Positions 43,817 to 53,237 of a stretch of DNA of 64,000 bases are shown piece after piece. Under the pieces are notes generated by a model, which did no database searches, was not told the origin of the DNA, and saw only the letters and a list, made by a program, of their open reading frames with translations. Position 1 is the stretch's first letter. Each line of letters opens with the position of its first letter. The DNA lies in the NCBI GenBank assembly GCA_045807725.1, contig JBJMGV010000039.1, forward strand, positions 29,692 through 93,691. Direction: 5' to 3'. The stretch is from DATENM01 sp045807725. Its GTDB lineage: Bacteria; Acidobacteriota; Blastocatellia; UBA7656. Position numbers and translations under genes: made by a program.

Positions 43817-46800
43817 TCAGAAACGCTTGCGTAAACGAACATCAAATCCCAGCTCGCCGCGCTCATTGCGATAACCGACAACCGAGAAGCGATTGCTCAA
43901 GCGGTACTCGACAAGGACGACGCGCTCGATCCCTGACGGCCCGGAGGTCAGGTTCTGCGAATAGGTCACGGTCAAGTCTTTGGTGATGCGCTGGCCGAAG
44001 GTGACGCGCGCCGTCGGGTCGCTGCCGCGCCCGACGAGCAACGGGTCTATTGAGAAACGGCTGCCGCTACTGCCGAACAAGCGTTGTGTGCCGCGCTCGA
44101 TCTGTTCCGACAGCGATGCCGACAACAGCGACTGCGCCAATCCCAATCCGGTCTGCGTGACGGCGGCGAGTTCGGTGCGCTGGCCCGACACGTTGCCCGT
44201 CAGCACCAGCGAAACAATGTCCTGCTCCGGCAGCGGCGGGTCGGACGAGAGAGTTGTTTGTAGCTTGGCAATCGTGCCGCTGAAGCCGACTGTGATGTGG
44301 TTGCCGGCGATGTCTGCTTCCGATTGCAGGTCAATGCTGAGGTCAGCGCCGCGTCGCGGCGGTATGGTCAGGATGCCGCGCGTCAGCTCGAAGCGTCCGC
44401 GCCGGAACTCGACCGTGCCACGCGACAGCAACACGCGGCCCGAAATCACCGGCGCGTCGAGGTCGCCTCGCAGGTTCAGGTAAGCGCTGCCAACCGCGTC
44501 GGCGAGATTGTTTTTAATGACGATTGTGTTGTCGGCGGTGATGCGCAGGTCGAGCGTCGTTTGCAAGCCGCCGCCGCCAATGCCTTCGCCGCCGCCGCCC
44601 GGCCCAACTTCGACGAAGGTCGGCGAGAAGGGGCCGTTGTTGCCGAGCAGTTCTTCAATCGTCAGGTCGCGTGTGTACGCCGAGCGGCGCACTTCGACGT
44701 TGCCCGACAGCACTTGTACGCGCCGATTGCCTTGCAAGGTCAGCTCGGCGTCCATCACGGTCTGCGTGTCGCGCGGATATTCGACGCCGACTTGATCGAG
44801 GTTGGTTTCGATGCGCCAGCGTTCAGGCACAAGTCCCGCCAGCGCCGCGCCGCCGCTGAGCTGAATCGTGCCGCCGCCCGGCGACGTGCCGGTGAAGTTT
44901 TCGATCACCGCTTGATTCGACGTGAAGCGGATCGTGCCATTGCCGCGCGCCAGGCTGAGCGGCACGTCAACAACGCGCACGCCGATGTTGCGCAGCGTCG
45001 CCACGCCCAACATCTGCGGAGAATCGAGCGAGCCGACCAGCGACGCATCGACCCGCGCGATGCCGGTCATAAAAATAATCTGCGTGAACGACGACACCAG
45101 CCGCAGGTTGACTTCGCCATTAACATTCAGGCGCGACTGCGCGCCGCCATTGCGCGCCAGCATTCCTTCGATAGTGATGCTTGTGCCTTCGCCGGTAAAG
45201 GTGACGCGGCTGACCGAGACGCCCGCCGGCGTCGCCGTGACGACGATGGGTTCCTGATTAGCAATCGTGTAGCGTTGCCGCTCGTTGATCGCGCCGCCGA
45301 ATTGGAGCTTTGTAATGTTGGCTACGGCCTGAATCTTATCGGGATCACGCAACGGCCCGTTCAACTTGATCGTGCCGGTGGCCGTGCCTGAGATGCCGCT
45401 CAATCCCGGCGCGACCAGCCCAAGATAAGGGCCGATGTCTGTGTCCGTGAATTCGATGCCGGCGCTGACCGGATAAGCTTCGCGGTCGCGCAGGTCAACG
45501 GTCGCCGTCAGCGTGCGCGGCTGATCGAGCACGTTGGCCGTCGCTTCGACTTTTAGCAAACCGTTTTCAGTGAAGGCGACGACCTTCGCGTTGCCGAGGT
45601 CACGCCCGTTAAACGAAACGTTCTGGCCTTGAATCTGTGCGTTGAGGTTCAGCTCGGACCAGTCGTCGGCGTTGCCCCACTTACCCTGCCCGGTGACGCT
45701 CACGTCGGCAGTGCCAGTCATACGGACGCTCTCGGAGAGTTTCTGTGAGAGGTCGCTGAGATCAACGTGCTTGCCCTGCGCGTTGAGCGAGTAAGCATAG
45801 GTGTCGAGATTGAAGCGCCCTTCGCCCTCGACCTCAGACTCGTTCCCGATCCGCATACGCATGTTCTGCACCGAAAGCTCGCTGTTGGCGAAGGTGATGT
45901 TGCCGGTGAATTCGGGAATGCTGATCTTCGTTTCTTCCTGACCTTCCTGAGGCGAAGGGAGCTGGAACTCACCAGCATTGAGCGACAGGTTGGCGGTGCC
46001 TTCGATGCTGCGCGGGCCGGGCAGTCCGCGCAGATCAATTGTGCCGGTGATGGTTCCGCGCCCAATCAGATTGGCCAGCGCCGGCTGCGCGACGCGCACC
46101 AGGCTCGGCAGGTCAAAGCTCTGCACGTTGGCCTTAATGGCGATGCCGTTCTTATCCTTCTCGGCTTGCGCGTCGAGCCGCGCCGTCAAGGAGAAGTCCG
46201 CCCGCGATCCATCCGGCCTGACCAGCGCGGCGTTATCGACGCGCAGCAGCGCCGGAGTGTAAGCGATGTCCGCTTCAAATGAGCCGACTTCCTGCGGCGG
46301 CACGTCGAGCACCGTGTCGCCCTGCGATTGAATCGAGTCGAGCTTGATATGACCGTTGACGCTCGGATTGTCGAGCGTGCCTTGCAGCCGACCTGTGAAC
46401 TGCCCCGGCCCGCTCAAGGCGACGGGATACTGCGTCTTCATCTCTTCGGTGACGAAGCCGAACGCTTCGACGACGCGCTGCATCTCGGCCATCTCCTGCG
46501 AATTGAATTTCACGTCGAGGCTGGCTTCGCCTTTCCAGCCGACCGTGCCGGTGACAGTGAGATCGCTGTTGTTTGAGCGGATGAATGCGCGTTCGATGTT
46601 GAAGCCGTGCCCGGTAGCGACCAGCGCGACTTCGCCTTTGCCGGGCAGCGGGTCGGCGTCCGATTGGGGCGGCGACACGGCGGCATCGAACGTCGCATCA
46701 ACGCGCCCGGTCGCTGCTTGATAATCGAGGCCGGGGAACTGCAACTGCGCCGTGCCGTTGGCCGTGCCGCGCACCTGCACTTGTTTGGCTGCGGCGGCAG

Positions 46801-48256
46801 TCGCGGCCTGATCTAAATCAATCGAGCGGAACTGCACGTCTACGGATGACGCGCCGCCACTGTAAGCGACCGTCGCATTGCCGCCGACTGTGCCGCCCAG
46901 TAAGTTAGCTGTGAACGATTCGAGGCTGGCTTTGCTGCGGTCGGCGGTCAATCGTCCGCTCAAATTGTTGACGGTAACGCGGTCGCTCTTAAACGCCGCC
47001 ACGTTCAATGCGGCGCTGGCGTTAAAGCGAGCGCCTTCGCCTTTGATCTTCGCATCGTCGAGGCGCGCTGAGCTGATCTCAGCGCCCTGGCCCGTCGCCT
47101 GTCCCGTCGTGAGACTGGCCGTCGCGTTGTATTCGTCGCCGCTGCCGTTCACGTTGGTCTTGATGCGAAGGCCGTTGACGCGAAAGCCTTCGGCGATGAA
47201 CGAGGAAGATGTGACCTCGCCGTTTGCGTGATAGTCCGCGCCTTTGCCTTTGACGTTGGTGTTGATCTGCAAGCCCACGACCGTGACGTTTGCGGCGCTC
47301 AGCGAATTGGATGTGAGCTTACCTTCAGCCTCGTACTCGCCGTCAGTGCCGCCGCCGCTGCCGTTAAAGCTGACTGCGCCTTTCATTCTCAGGTCAGGCG
47401 CAAAGACGCTGCTGATCTTTTCGAGCAGCGCCGTTGCTTGCAACTGCGGCACGTTGTACTTCAACGGCGTGAAGCTCTCGACGTTGCCGGCGACGTTGAG
47501 ATTGCCGACATCGGAGCTGAGCTTGAGGGCGAGATCGTCAACGCGCTGCTCGGCTTTGTTCTTCTCGTCGTAATGCACGACGCCGCTGGCGGACGATTGA
47601 ATGTTGCCGACGCGGCGGCCTTCATACGTCACGTTCGCTTTATCGAAATTCAAGGCGAGGTCGTGATTGAGCTTGTCAACCAGAGCGCGCGGCTCTCTCG
47701 GCGTCAGCGTCAGCGTCAAGCCGGCCATACCCTGAGCCGGGTCGAAGGGAATCACCGCGCTCATCTTCTGTCGCAAGTCATCGTAATGCAGCGCCGCGTT
47801 GTTGATTTCAAACTTCGCTGTGAGAAACGTGCTGGCGTTCTCTTTCTCTTCTGCTTTGCTCGGCGGCGCGTGCAGCGCATCAAGATTCGAGCGGCCCTGC
47901 TCGTCAACCTTCATCCAAACTTCGGGCTGGTCAAGCGCAACGCGCGTGATGTTGACCTCGCGGCGCAGGTAAGAGAGCACAGAGAACTCGGCGGTCATCT
48001 GCTTGATCTGGCCGAAGGGCTGCTGGCCATCGCCGGCGTACAGCTTCACGTCATCGAGCGTGACCTTGGAGCCGCCAATATCAAGGTGGGTGCTGCCGAT
48101 CTCTGCGCGGATACCGAAGTCACTCAATGCCTCGATGACCTGCGCTTGCAAGTAGAGGTCGAGCCGCCCGCTTCGTATGTAGAAGACGGCGGCGAGGAAC
48201 AGGAGAAGAATGACACCGAGTAAGGCGAGCGCGGCGATGAACAGTTTTCTCCGCAT
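43817..48256 (-). CDS. tamB: TamB-like translocation/assembly protein (DUF490)
   Basis: About 1479 residues. One N-terminal membrane helix (FIAALALLGVILLLFLAAVF), an AsmA-like start, then a very long beta-taco of repeating short strands. The C-terminal DUF490 domain has LSLVLTGNVSG and ITKDLTVTYSQNLTSG, with a terminal Phe (LRKRF). It spans the periplasm and works with an Omp85 partner in outer-membrane protein assembly or lipid transfer. ATG at 48256 lies 3 bp from a 7-bp repeat element that forms its whole leader, with no clear ribosome binding site. The BamA-like gene follows. Confidence 0.9.
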   Translation of the reverse strand: MRRKLFIAALALLGVILLLFLAAVFYIRSGRLDLYLQAQVIEALSDFGIRAEIGSTHLDIGGSKVTLDDVKLYAGDGQQPFGQIKQMTAEFSVLSYLRREVNITRVALDQPEVWMKVDEQGRSNLDALHAPPSKAEEKENASTFLTAKFEINNAALHYDDLRQKMSAVIPFDPAQGMAGLTLTLTPREPRALVDKLNHDLALNFDKANVTYEGRRVGNIQSSASGVVHYDEKNKAEQRVDDLALKLSSDVGNLNVAGNVESFTPLKYNVPQLQATALLEKISSVFAPDLRMKGAVSFNGSGGGTDGEYEAEGKLTSNSLSAANVTVVGLQINTNVKGKGADYHANGEVTSSSFIAEGFRVNGLRIKTNVNGSGDEYNATASLTTGQATGQGAEISSARLDDAKIKGEGARFNASAALNVAAFKSDRVTVNNLSGRLTADRSKASLESFTANLLGGTVGGNATVAYSGGASSVDVQFRSIDLDQAATAAAAKQVQVRGTANGTAQLQFPGLDYQAATGRVDATFDAAVSPPQSDADPLPGKGEVALVATGHGFNIERAFIRSNNSDLTVTGTVGWKGEASLDVKFNSQEMAEMQRVVEAFGFVTEEMKTQYPVALSGPGQFTGRLQGTLDNPSVNGHIKLDSIQSQGDTVLDVPPQEVGSFEADIAYTPALLRVDNAALVRPDGSRADFSLTARLDAQAEKDKNGIAIKANVQSFDLPSLVRVAQPALANLIGRGTITGTIDLRGLPGPRSIEGTANLSLNAGEFQLPSPQEGQEETKISIPEFTGNITFANSELSVQNMRMRIGNESEVEGEGRFNLDTYAYSLNAQGKHVDLSDLSQKLSESVRMTGTADVSVTGQGKWGNADDWSELNLNAQIQGQNVSFNGRDLGNAKVVAFTENGLLKVEATANVLDQPRTLTATVDLRDREAYPVSAGIEFTDTDIGPYLGLVAPGLSGISGTATGTIKLNGPLRDPDKIQAVANITKLQFGGAINERQRYTIANQEPIVVTATPAGVSVSRVTFTGEGTSITIEGMLARNGGAQSRLNVNGEVNLRLVSSFTQIIFMTGIARVDASLVGSLDSPQMLGVATLRNIGVRVVDVPLSLARGNGTIRFTSNQAVIENFTGTSPGGGTIQLSGGAALAGLVPERWRIETNLDQVGVEYPRDTQTVMDAELTLQGNRRVQVLSGNVEVRRSAYTRDLTIEELLGNNGPFSPTFVEVGPGGGGEGIGGGGLQTTLDLRITADNTIVIKNNLADAVGSAYLNLRGDLDAPVISGRVLLSRGTVEFRRGRFELTRGILTIPPRRGADLSIDLQSEADIAGNHITVGFSGTIAKLQTTLSSDPPLPEQDIVSLVLTGNVSGQRTELAAVTQTGLGLAQSLLSASLSEQIERGTQRLFGSSGSRFSIDPLLVGRGSDPTARVTFGQRITKDLTVTYSQNLTSGPSGIERVVLVEYRLSNRFSVVGYRNERGELGFDVRLRKRF

Positions 48257-48258
48257 AA

Positions 48259-48413
48259 AAACAGGATTCAGGATTCCTTGGCGCAAGATGCGCTGTCGCG
48301 CGGCGCGGATACAGGATTCAGGGTTGGGACTTCAGTGTCGTGGCTACCGGGAAGGCGTAGCGGTACGCCTGCGGGCGCAAACTGTATCCTGAATCCTGAC
48401 TCCTGAATCCTCT
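48259..48413. repeat. 7-bp-unit inverted repeat (TCCTGAA type)
   Basis: Short left arm of GGATTCA heptamers (48263-48277) and right arm TCCTGAA-TCCTGAC-TCCTGAA (48387-48410). The core of about 110 bp has its own partial copies. It fills the gap between ribBX and tamB, touching the ribBX stop on one side and the tamB start on the other. Confidence 0.82.
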
Positions 48414-48414
48414 C

Positions 48415-49632
48415 CTAGATATTCGTCAGCAAATGTCCGAGTTGTTCGCGTCGTGCGCGCAGGACTTTTTCGTTCGTCTCGTTCGGCTCCATCTCAAGCG
48501 GGACGCGGTCGGTAATCTCCAGGTCGAAGCCTTCGAGCGCCGCGCGCCTGACCGGGTGGTTCGTCAGCAGCCGCATCTTGCGCACGCCGAGGTCGTGGAG
48601 GATTTGCGCGCCGATGCCGTAATCACGCGGGTCCATCTTGGGGCGAGCGACCGCCTCTAGATCGGCTGCGATTGCGCTGTTGGTCTGCTCGTCCATCAGG
48701 CGATAGGCGCGCAGTTGATTGACGAGGCCAACGCCGCGCCCTTCCTGCTTGAGGTATAACAAAACGCCGCGCCCTTCCTGCGCGATGATTTCGAGTGAGC
48801 GTTGCAGTTGCCAGCCGGTGTCGTCGCGCAGCGAGCCGAAGACATCGCCGAGCACCGACTGCGCATGAACGCGCACCAGCAGGTTATCGTCCGGCGTGAT
48901 GTCGCCCATCACCAGCGCGAGATGAACATCGCTGTTGATGTCGTTGGTGTAGGCCAGCGCGCGAAACTCGCCATACACGGTTGGGATGCGGGCTTCGCCG
49001 GCGCGGTGAATCAACAACTCGTTCGTCATTCGATAGCCGACGAGGTCGGCGACCGAGATGACTTTGATCTGATGATGCGCGGCAAATTCGAGCAGCTCAG
49101 GCAAGCGCGCCATCGTGCCGTCGTCGCTCATCACTTCGCAGATGACGCCGGCGGGCGAGAGGCCGGCGATGCGGGCCAGATCAATCACCGCTTCAGTGTG
49201 GCCTGCGCGCACCAGCACGCCGCCTTTGCGAGCGCGCAGCGGAAAGATGTGGCCGGGCCGCGCCAGGTCTTGCGGGCGCGTGCGCGGATCAACGGCGACT
49301 TGAATCGTTGTCGCACGGTCGGCGGCGCTGATGCCTGTGGTGATGCCGCGCTTGGCTTCGATGGAGACGCAGAAGGCCGTGCCGCGCGATGTCGTATTGT
49401 CGGACTCGGCGACCTGCAAAGGGATTTGCAGTTGATCCAATCGTTCTTCGGTGAGCGACAGACAGATCAACCCACGCCCGAATCGCGCCATAAAGTTGAT
49501 GATCTCTGGCGTCACCTTTTCGGCGGCGCAGGCCAGGTCGCCTTCGTTCTCGCGGTCCTGGTCGTCCACGATGATGACCAGATGGCCGGCGCGAAATTCT
49601 TCGATAGCTTCTGCGATGTTTGCGAATGACAT
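48415..49632 (-). CDS. RibB fused to a degenerate GTP cyclohydrolase II domain (RibBX-like)
   Basis: 405 residues. The N-terminal DHBP synthase domain (1-200) has the acidic loop VDDQDRENEGDL and HTEAVIDLARIAG, so it should make 3,4-dihydroxy-2-butanone 4-phosphate for riboflavin. The C-terminal half has the GTP cyclohydrolase II fold (KQEGRGVGLVNQLRAYRL, DYGIGAQIL). However, the zinc site reads VHAQSVLGDVFGSLRDDTG, with all three cysteines of the usual HSEC...RCDCG replaced. It probably cannot act as RibA. Upstream of it on the same strand is riboflavin synthase, 19 bp away. Confidence 0.9.
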   Translation of the reverse strand: MSFANIAEAIEEFRAGHLVIIVDDQDRENEGDLACAAEKVTPEIINFMARFGRGLICLSLTEERLDQLQIPLQVAESDNTTSRGTAFCVSIEAKRGITTGISAADRATTIQVAVDPRTRPQDLARPGHIFPLRARKGGVLVRAGHTEAVIDLARIAGLSPAGVICEVMSDDGTMARLPELLEFAAHHQIKVISVADLVGYRMTNELLIHRAGEARIPTVYGEFRALAYTNDINSDVHLALVMGDITPDDNLLVRVHAQSVLGDVFGSLRDDTGWQLQRSLEIIAQEGRGVLLYLKQEGRGVGLVNQLRAYRLMDEQTNSAIAADLEAVARPKMDPRDYGIGAQILHDLGVRKMRLLTNHPVRRAALEGFDLEITDRVPLEMEPNETNEKVLRARREQLGHLLTNI

Positions 49633-49651
49633 AAAGCGTCCTCAGTCAGAT

Positions 49652-50308
49652 TCAGTAGCCTTGCTCTTTCAAATAGTCGAGCGTCAGTTTGGAAGGCGCA
49701 CCGGCGGCGCGCTCCGTCTGTTGTAACAGGCGCTCGACATACTTGGCCAACACGTCAACTTCGAGATTGACGCGGTCGCCGCTGCGCCGCTCGGCCAGTG
49801 TCGTCTCGCGCCAGGTGTGCGGAATGACCGCGACTTCAAACCAGTCCTCGCCAAGTCCGGCGACCGTCAGGCTGATGCCGTCAACACAGATCGAGCCTTT
49901 CATTGCGATGTAACGGCCCAGTTCGCGCGGGAAGCGAACGCGCACACGATACGCATTGCCTTCGCGCGTCGTTGCGATCAATTCGCCTGTGCCATCAATG
50001 TGGCCCTGCACCATATGACCGCCGAGCCGCTCGCCGACGCCGAGCGCTCGTTCGAGATTGACGCGGCTGCCGGCTCGCAGGTTGCCAAGCGTCGTGCGCC
50101 GCAACGTCTCAAGCGACGCATCGGCGGTAAAGTGATCCGCGCTCATCTCTGTGACCGTCAGGTCAACGCCGTTGATGGCGATTGAGTCGCCGATGCGCGT
50201 GCCTTCTAAAACTTTATGAGCCTCGAAGACAAAGTAAGCGCCGTCCGCGCGACGATCCATACGGCGCACGCGGCCTACTTCCATAATCAGTCCGGTGAAG
50301 ATGCCCAT
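49652..50308 (-). CDS. ribE: riboflavin synthase alpha chain
   Basis: 218 residues, two tandem lumazine-binding domains. Each starts with a family motif: MGIFTGLIMEVGRV for the first, and GHIDGTGELIATTREG from about 100. SICVDGISLTVAGL mirrors DSIAINGVDLTVTEM of domain one. It dismutates two 6,7-dimethyl-8-ribityllumazines to riboflavin. ATG at 50308 gives the canonical N-terminus; longer upstream reading frames do not. The 168 bp upstream show no FMN riboswitch. Confidence 0.95.
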   Translation of the reverse strand: MGIFTGLIMEVGRVRRMDRRADGAYFVFEAHKVLEGTRIGDSIAINGVDLTVTEMSADHFTADASLETLRRTTLGNLRAGSRVNLERALGVGERLGGHMVQGHIDGTGELIATTREGNAYRVRVRFPRELGRYIAMKGSICVDGISLTVAGLGEDWFEVAVIPHTWRETTLAERRSGDRVNLEVDVLAKYVERLLQQTERAAGAPSKLTLDYLKEQGY

Positions 50309-50476
50309 CCTAATCGTTGAATGTGAGGCGCGCTCGTAAACATTCCCTTCGCCCATAATCGAGCGGCGAGCGCGACGGTTGAGGCAAAGCGCTGGCGAGC
50401 GTCGAACCCAAGCTCTCGTCGTCTCCTCTTCGAGAAGCGATTCGTGTAAGCATTCCGACGGTAACGACAATGAAGT

Positions 50477-51145
50477 TTAGCTGCGCGATTGGATGATTTC
50501 AAGGACGCGCTCGATGACGCGGTCGAGCGGCATAGCGGACGTATCAATCAGGATGGCATCGGGCGCTTTGACGAGCGGCGTGGCGTCACGTTCACGGTCG
50601 CGGCGGTCGCGCTCCGTCATCTCCGCGTCGATCTGCTCAATCGTCACGTCGCGCCCGCGCTCGCGCTCTTCGAGAAAGCGGCGCGTGGTGCGCACGTCGG
50701 GCGCGGCTTCGAGGAATAACTTGACCTGCGCGTGAGGGAAGACTTTAGTGCCGATGTCGCGCCCGTCCATCACGACGCCGCCGGCGCGGCTCATTTCGCG
50801 CAGCTTGGCGACGACGGCTGCGCGCACTTCGGGAATCGTCGCAACGACCGATGAGGCGTGACTGGCGTCGGGCAGGCGTATCTCTTTGGTGACTTCACGG
50901 CCATCGAGAAAAATGCGCAAGTGGTCGGGGTCGCCTTCGAGCCGTATGTCGGCATCGCGGGCTAACGCTGCCACCGCTGCGGCGTCATCAAGAGGCACAC
51001 CGGCATCAAGCGCCTTGCGCCCGACGGCGCGATAGACCGCGCCTGAATCGATGAAGAGATAACCGAAGCGCCGCGCCAGCGCTCTGCCCAGCGTGCTCTT
51101 GCCGACGCCCGATGGACCGTCGATGGCGATGACCAGTCTTTCCAT
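50477..51145 (-). CDS. cmk: cytidylate kinase
   Basis: 222 residues. P-loop IDGPSGVGKSTLGRALA at the N-terminus, IDSGAVYRA substrate site, MDGRDIGTKVFP, and RDRRDRERDATPLVKAPDA lid. Phosphorylates CMP/dCMP. It lies 16 bp downstream of the threonine aldolase gene and probably shares a transcript with it. Confidence 0.95.
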   Translation of the reverse strand: MERLVIAIDGPSGVGKSTLGRALARRFGYLFIDSGAVYRAVGRKALDAGVPLDDAAAVAALARDADIRLEGDPDHLRIFLDGREVTKEIRLPDASHASSVVATIPEVRAAVVAKLREMSRAGGVVMDGRDIGTKVFPHAQVKLFLEAAPDVRTTRRFLEERERGRDVTIEQIDAEMTERDRRDRERDATPLVKAPDAILIDTSAMPLDRVIERVLEIIQSRS

Positions 51146-51161
51146 TTTTCACGCGCTCGTC

Positions 51162-52205
51162 TTACTCACGAGTCGCCGCGACTTCATAGACAGCAGTCAT
51201 CGCTGTCTCGCAATCCGTACGCGACACGTCGTGATGCGTCACCATACGCAGCTCTGTGCTGCTGATGCCGATGGCCAGCACGCCGCGCGCCTTGAGTTGC
51301 GCCAGCCACTCATCAATGCTCAGGCCGGAATCGCTGATGTCGAAGATGACGATGTTGGTGTGCGCCTGTTCGGGATCAATCTTCAGGCCGGGAATGCCGG
51401 CGATGCCTCTGGCTAATAACTGCGCGTTGGCGTGATCTTCGGCCAATCGCTTCGTCATCTTTTCGAGCGCGACAACGCCTGCTGCGGCCAGCACGCCGAC
51501 CTGTCGCATACCGCCGCCGTACATCTTGCGCACCGCGCGCGCTCTTTCAATGAACTCGCGCGAGCCGACGACGAGCGAACCGACCGGCGCGCAGAGTCCT
51601 TTCGATAAACAGAACATCACCGAGTCGAATGGCCGAGCCAGTTCTGCCGCGTCGCGGTTCAACGCCGCCGCCGCGTTGAAGATGCGCGCGCCGTCCAGGT
51701 GTACGGGCAAACCGGCTTCGTGAGCGTGATTACAAATCTCTTCCATCCGCTCGACCGACGTCACCGCGCCGCCAGCGAAGTTGTGCGAGTTCTCTAATGC
51801 GATCAATCCGGTTCGCGCCAGATAATAGGCCGGCGACGCACGAATCACGGCTTTGATAGCTGGCCAATCAAGTAAACCATTTTCGCCGCGCACGGGCCGC
51901 GCCAGCACGCCGTTGAGCGCCGCCATTCCCGCCATCTCGGCGTTGAAGACGTGGCTGCGCTCTTCGCACACGACTTCCTGACCCGGCTGCGTGTGCAGGC
52001 GTATGCATATCTCATTGCCCATCGTTCCTGATGGCACGAACAGCGCGGCCTCTTTGCCGAGCATCGCGGCAGCCATCTCTTGCAAGCGGTTGACGGTGGG
52101 GTCTTCGATGAAAACATCGTCGCCGACTTCGGCGCGCGCCATCGCCTCGCGCATCTCCGGCGTCGGGCGCGTCACGGTGTCGCTGCGCAGATCAATAAAG
52201 CTCAT
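51162..52205 (-). CDS. ltaE: low-specificity L-threonine aldolase
   Basis: 347 residues. PLP fold-type I: LRSDTVTRPTPEMREAM at the N-terminus, VPSGTMGNEI, ALENSHNFAGG, HLDGARIFNAA, and the PLP lysine in FCLSKGLCAPVGS near 200. Cleaves L-threonine/allo-threonine to glycine and acetaldehyde. AGGAGC precedes the ATG. Confidence 0.93.
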   Translation of the reverse strand: MSFIDLRSDTVTRPTPEMREAMARAEVGDDVFIEDPTVNRLQEMAAAMLGKEAALFVPSGTMGNEICIRLHTQPGQEVVCEERSHVFNAEMAGMAALNGVLARPVRGENGLLDWPAIKAVIRASPAYYLARTGLIALENSHNFAGGAVTSVERMEEICNHAHEAGLPVHLDGARIFNAAAALNRDAAELARPFDSVMFCLSKGLCAPVGSLVVGSREFIERARAVRKMYGGGMRQVGVLAAAGVVALEKMTKRLAEDHANAQLLARGIAGIPGLKIDPEQAHTNIVIFDISDSGLSIDEWLAQLKARGVLAIGISSTELRMVTHHDVSRTDCETAMTAVYEVAATRE

Positions 52206-52261
52206 GCGTGCTCCTCATCATTGCGAATGATTGACCGGCAATGATAGCACGCCGCCAAGAC

Positions 52262-52367
52262 AAAAGACGACGCGGCGATGCGGGGAAGAGGAGGCGCGGC
52301 GAACGTAACGTCTACGTTCCTATCGCCGTGTCCCCGCGTCGCCGCGTCGCCGCGTCGTCTTTGCTTC
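52262..52367. repeat. 8-bp-unit inverted repeat element (GGCGACGC family), copy 2
   Basis: Terminal 15-bp perfect inverted repeat AAAGACGACGCGGCG / CGCCGCGTCGTCTTT. GTCGCCGC octamers fill the right arm; the left arm is shorter. The centre holds a second small palindrome, AACGTAACG/TCTACGTT. It lies between ltaE and a DUF4097-type gene. Confidence 0.85.
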
Positions 52368-52378
52368 TTTATCGCTGT

Positions 52379-53176
52379 CTAGCCGGCCAAGCCGCCGCGC
52401 GTCAGCTTGACGCTGCCGTTGACGCCGCTGATATTGATCGGCGTGCCGCCTGTGCCGACGCGGGCGCGGAAGTTATTCTTTTCGAGCTTGCCCATCACAG
52501 TGACGTTCGGCACGTCGGCGTTGACGCGGCCATTGATGCCGGTCACTTCGACATCGGCGTTGAGGTCTTCGGCGAACTGAATCTCGACGCCGCCGTTGAC
52601 GCCGCTGACGTGGATGCCGCGCTCGCCCAGGCGCACGATGTTGACTTTAACATGCCCGTTGATGCCGCTGATGTCGGCATAGCCGACCGCCTGCCCGACT
52701 TCGACCGCGCCGTTGATGCCGCTCATTTGAATCGGGCCATCGACCGGGCCGACCGTCGCGCGACCGTTGACGCCGCTGACCTTGAGATCAATCTGGCGCG
52801 GCAAGCGCAAGCTGACGCGATGACGGACTTGATGCTCGCCACGGTCGTTGTTCTTCTCTTCGCCGCGCACGATCAGGCCGCCGCCCGCCGTCTGCTCAAC
52901 ATAAATCTTGTGATACTCCAGGTCATCGCGGTTGCGCGCCAGCCGCACGACGTGAACTTCAGCGGTCGCGCCGGCTGCCGTCTCGATGTCCACCGTGCCG
53001 TTGATGCCGCGCACTTCGACGCGCGCTCCGGCGGCAAGCTGGTAGGTCTGATCGATCTGGTCGCGCTCCGTATAAGCGCCGTCATCGTCATAGTGCTTCT
53101 GCGCGCTGACCGCGAGCGGCGCGAGCATCATCGCCACCAGCGCGATTAGAGAGATCATCATTATTTTGTTTTTCAT
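52379..53176 (-). CDS. exported beta-solenoid protein, DUF4097-like
   Basis: 265 residues: signal peptide (1-26, AVSAQ) and about eight repeats of 20-22 residues marked by SGVNG/SGING (VRGINGTVDIE, VSGVNGRATVG, MSGINGAVEVG, ISGINGHVKVN and others). This predicts a right-handed beta-solenoid in the periplasm or on the surface. GAGGTGAG precedes the ATG at 53176. Last gene of the sigma/anti-sigma operon, after another DUF4097-type protein. Function unknown; DUF4097 proteins often follow envelope-stress sigma factors. Confidence 0.8.
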   Translation of the reverse strand: MKNKIMMISLIALVAMMLAPLAVSAQKHYDDDGAYTERDQIDQTYQLAAGARVEVRGINGTVDIETAAGATAEVHVVRLARNRDDLEYHKIYVEQTAGGGLIVRGEEKNNDRGEHQVRHRVSLRLPRQIDLKVSGVNGRATVGPVDGPIQMSGINGAVEVGQAVGYADISGINGHVKVNIVRLGERGIHVSGVNGGVEIQFAEDLNADVEVTGINGRVNADVPNVTVMGKLEKNNFRARVGTGGTPINISGVNGSVKLTRGGLAG

Positions 53177-53237
53177 CTTCTCACCTCTTTCAATTGTAGA
53201 TTGCGGAATCGTGTCCCCGCCTGCGGACACTGAAATG

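Noticed and set aside
50309..50476. FMN riboswitch upstream of riboflavin synthase
   Set aside because: No conserved FMN aptamer core or suitable pairing was seen in the 168-bp gap.
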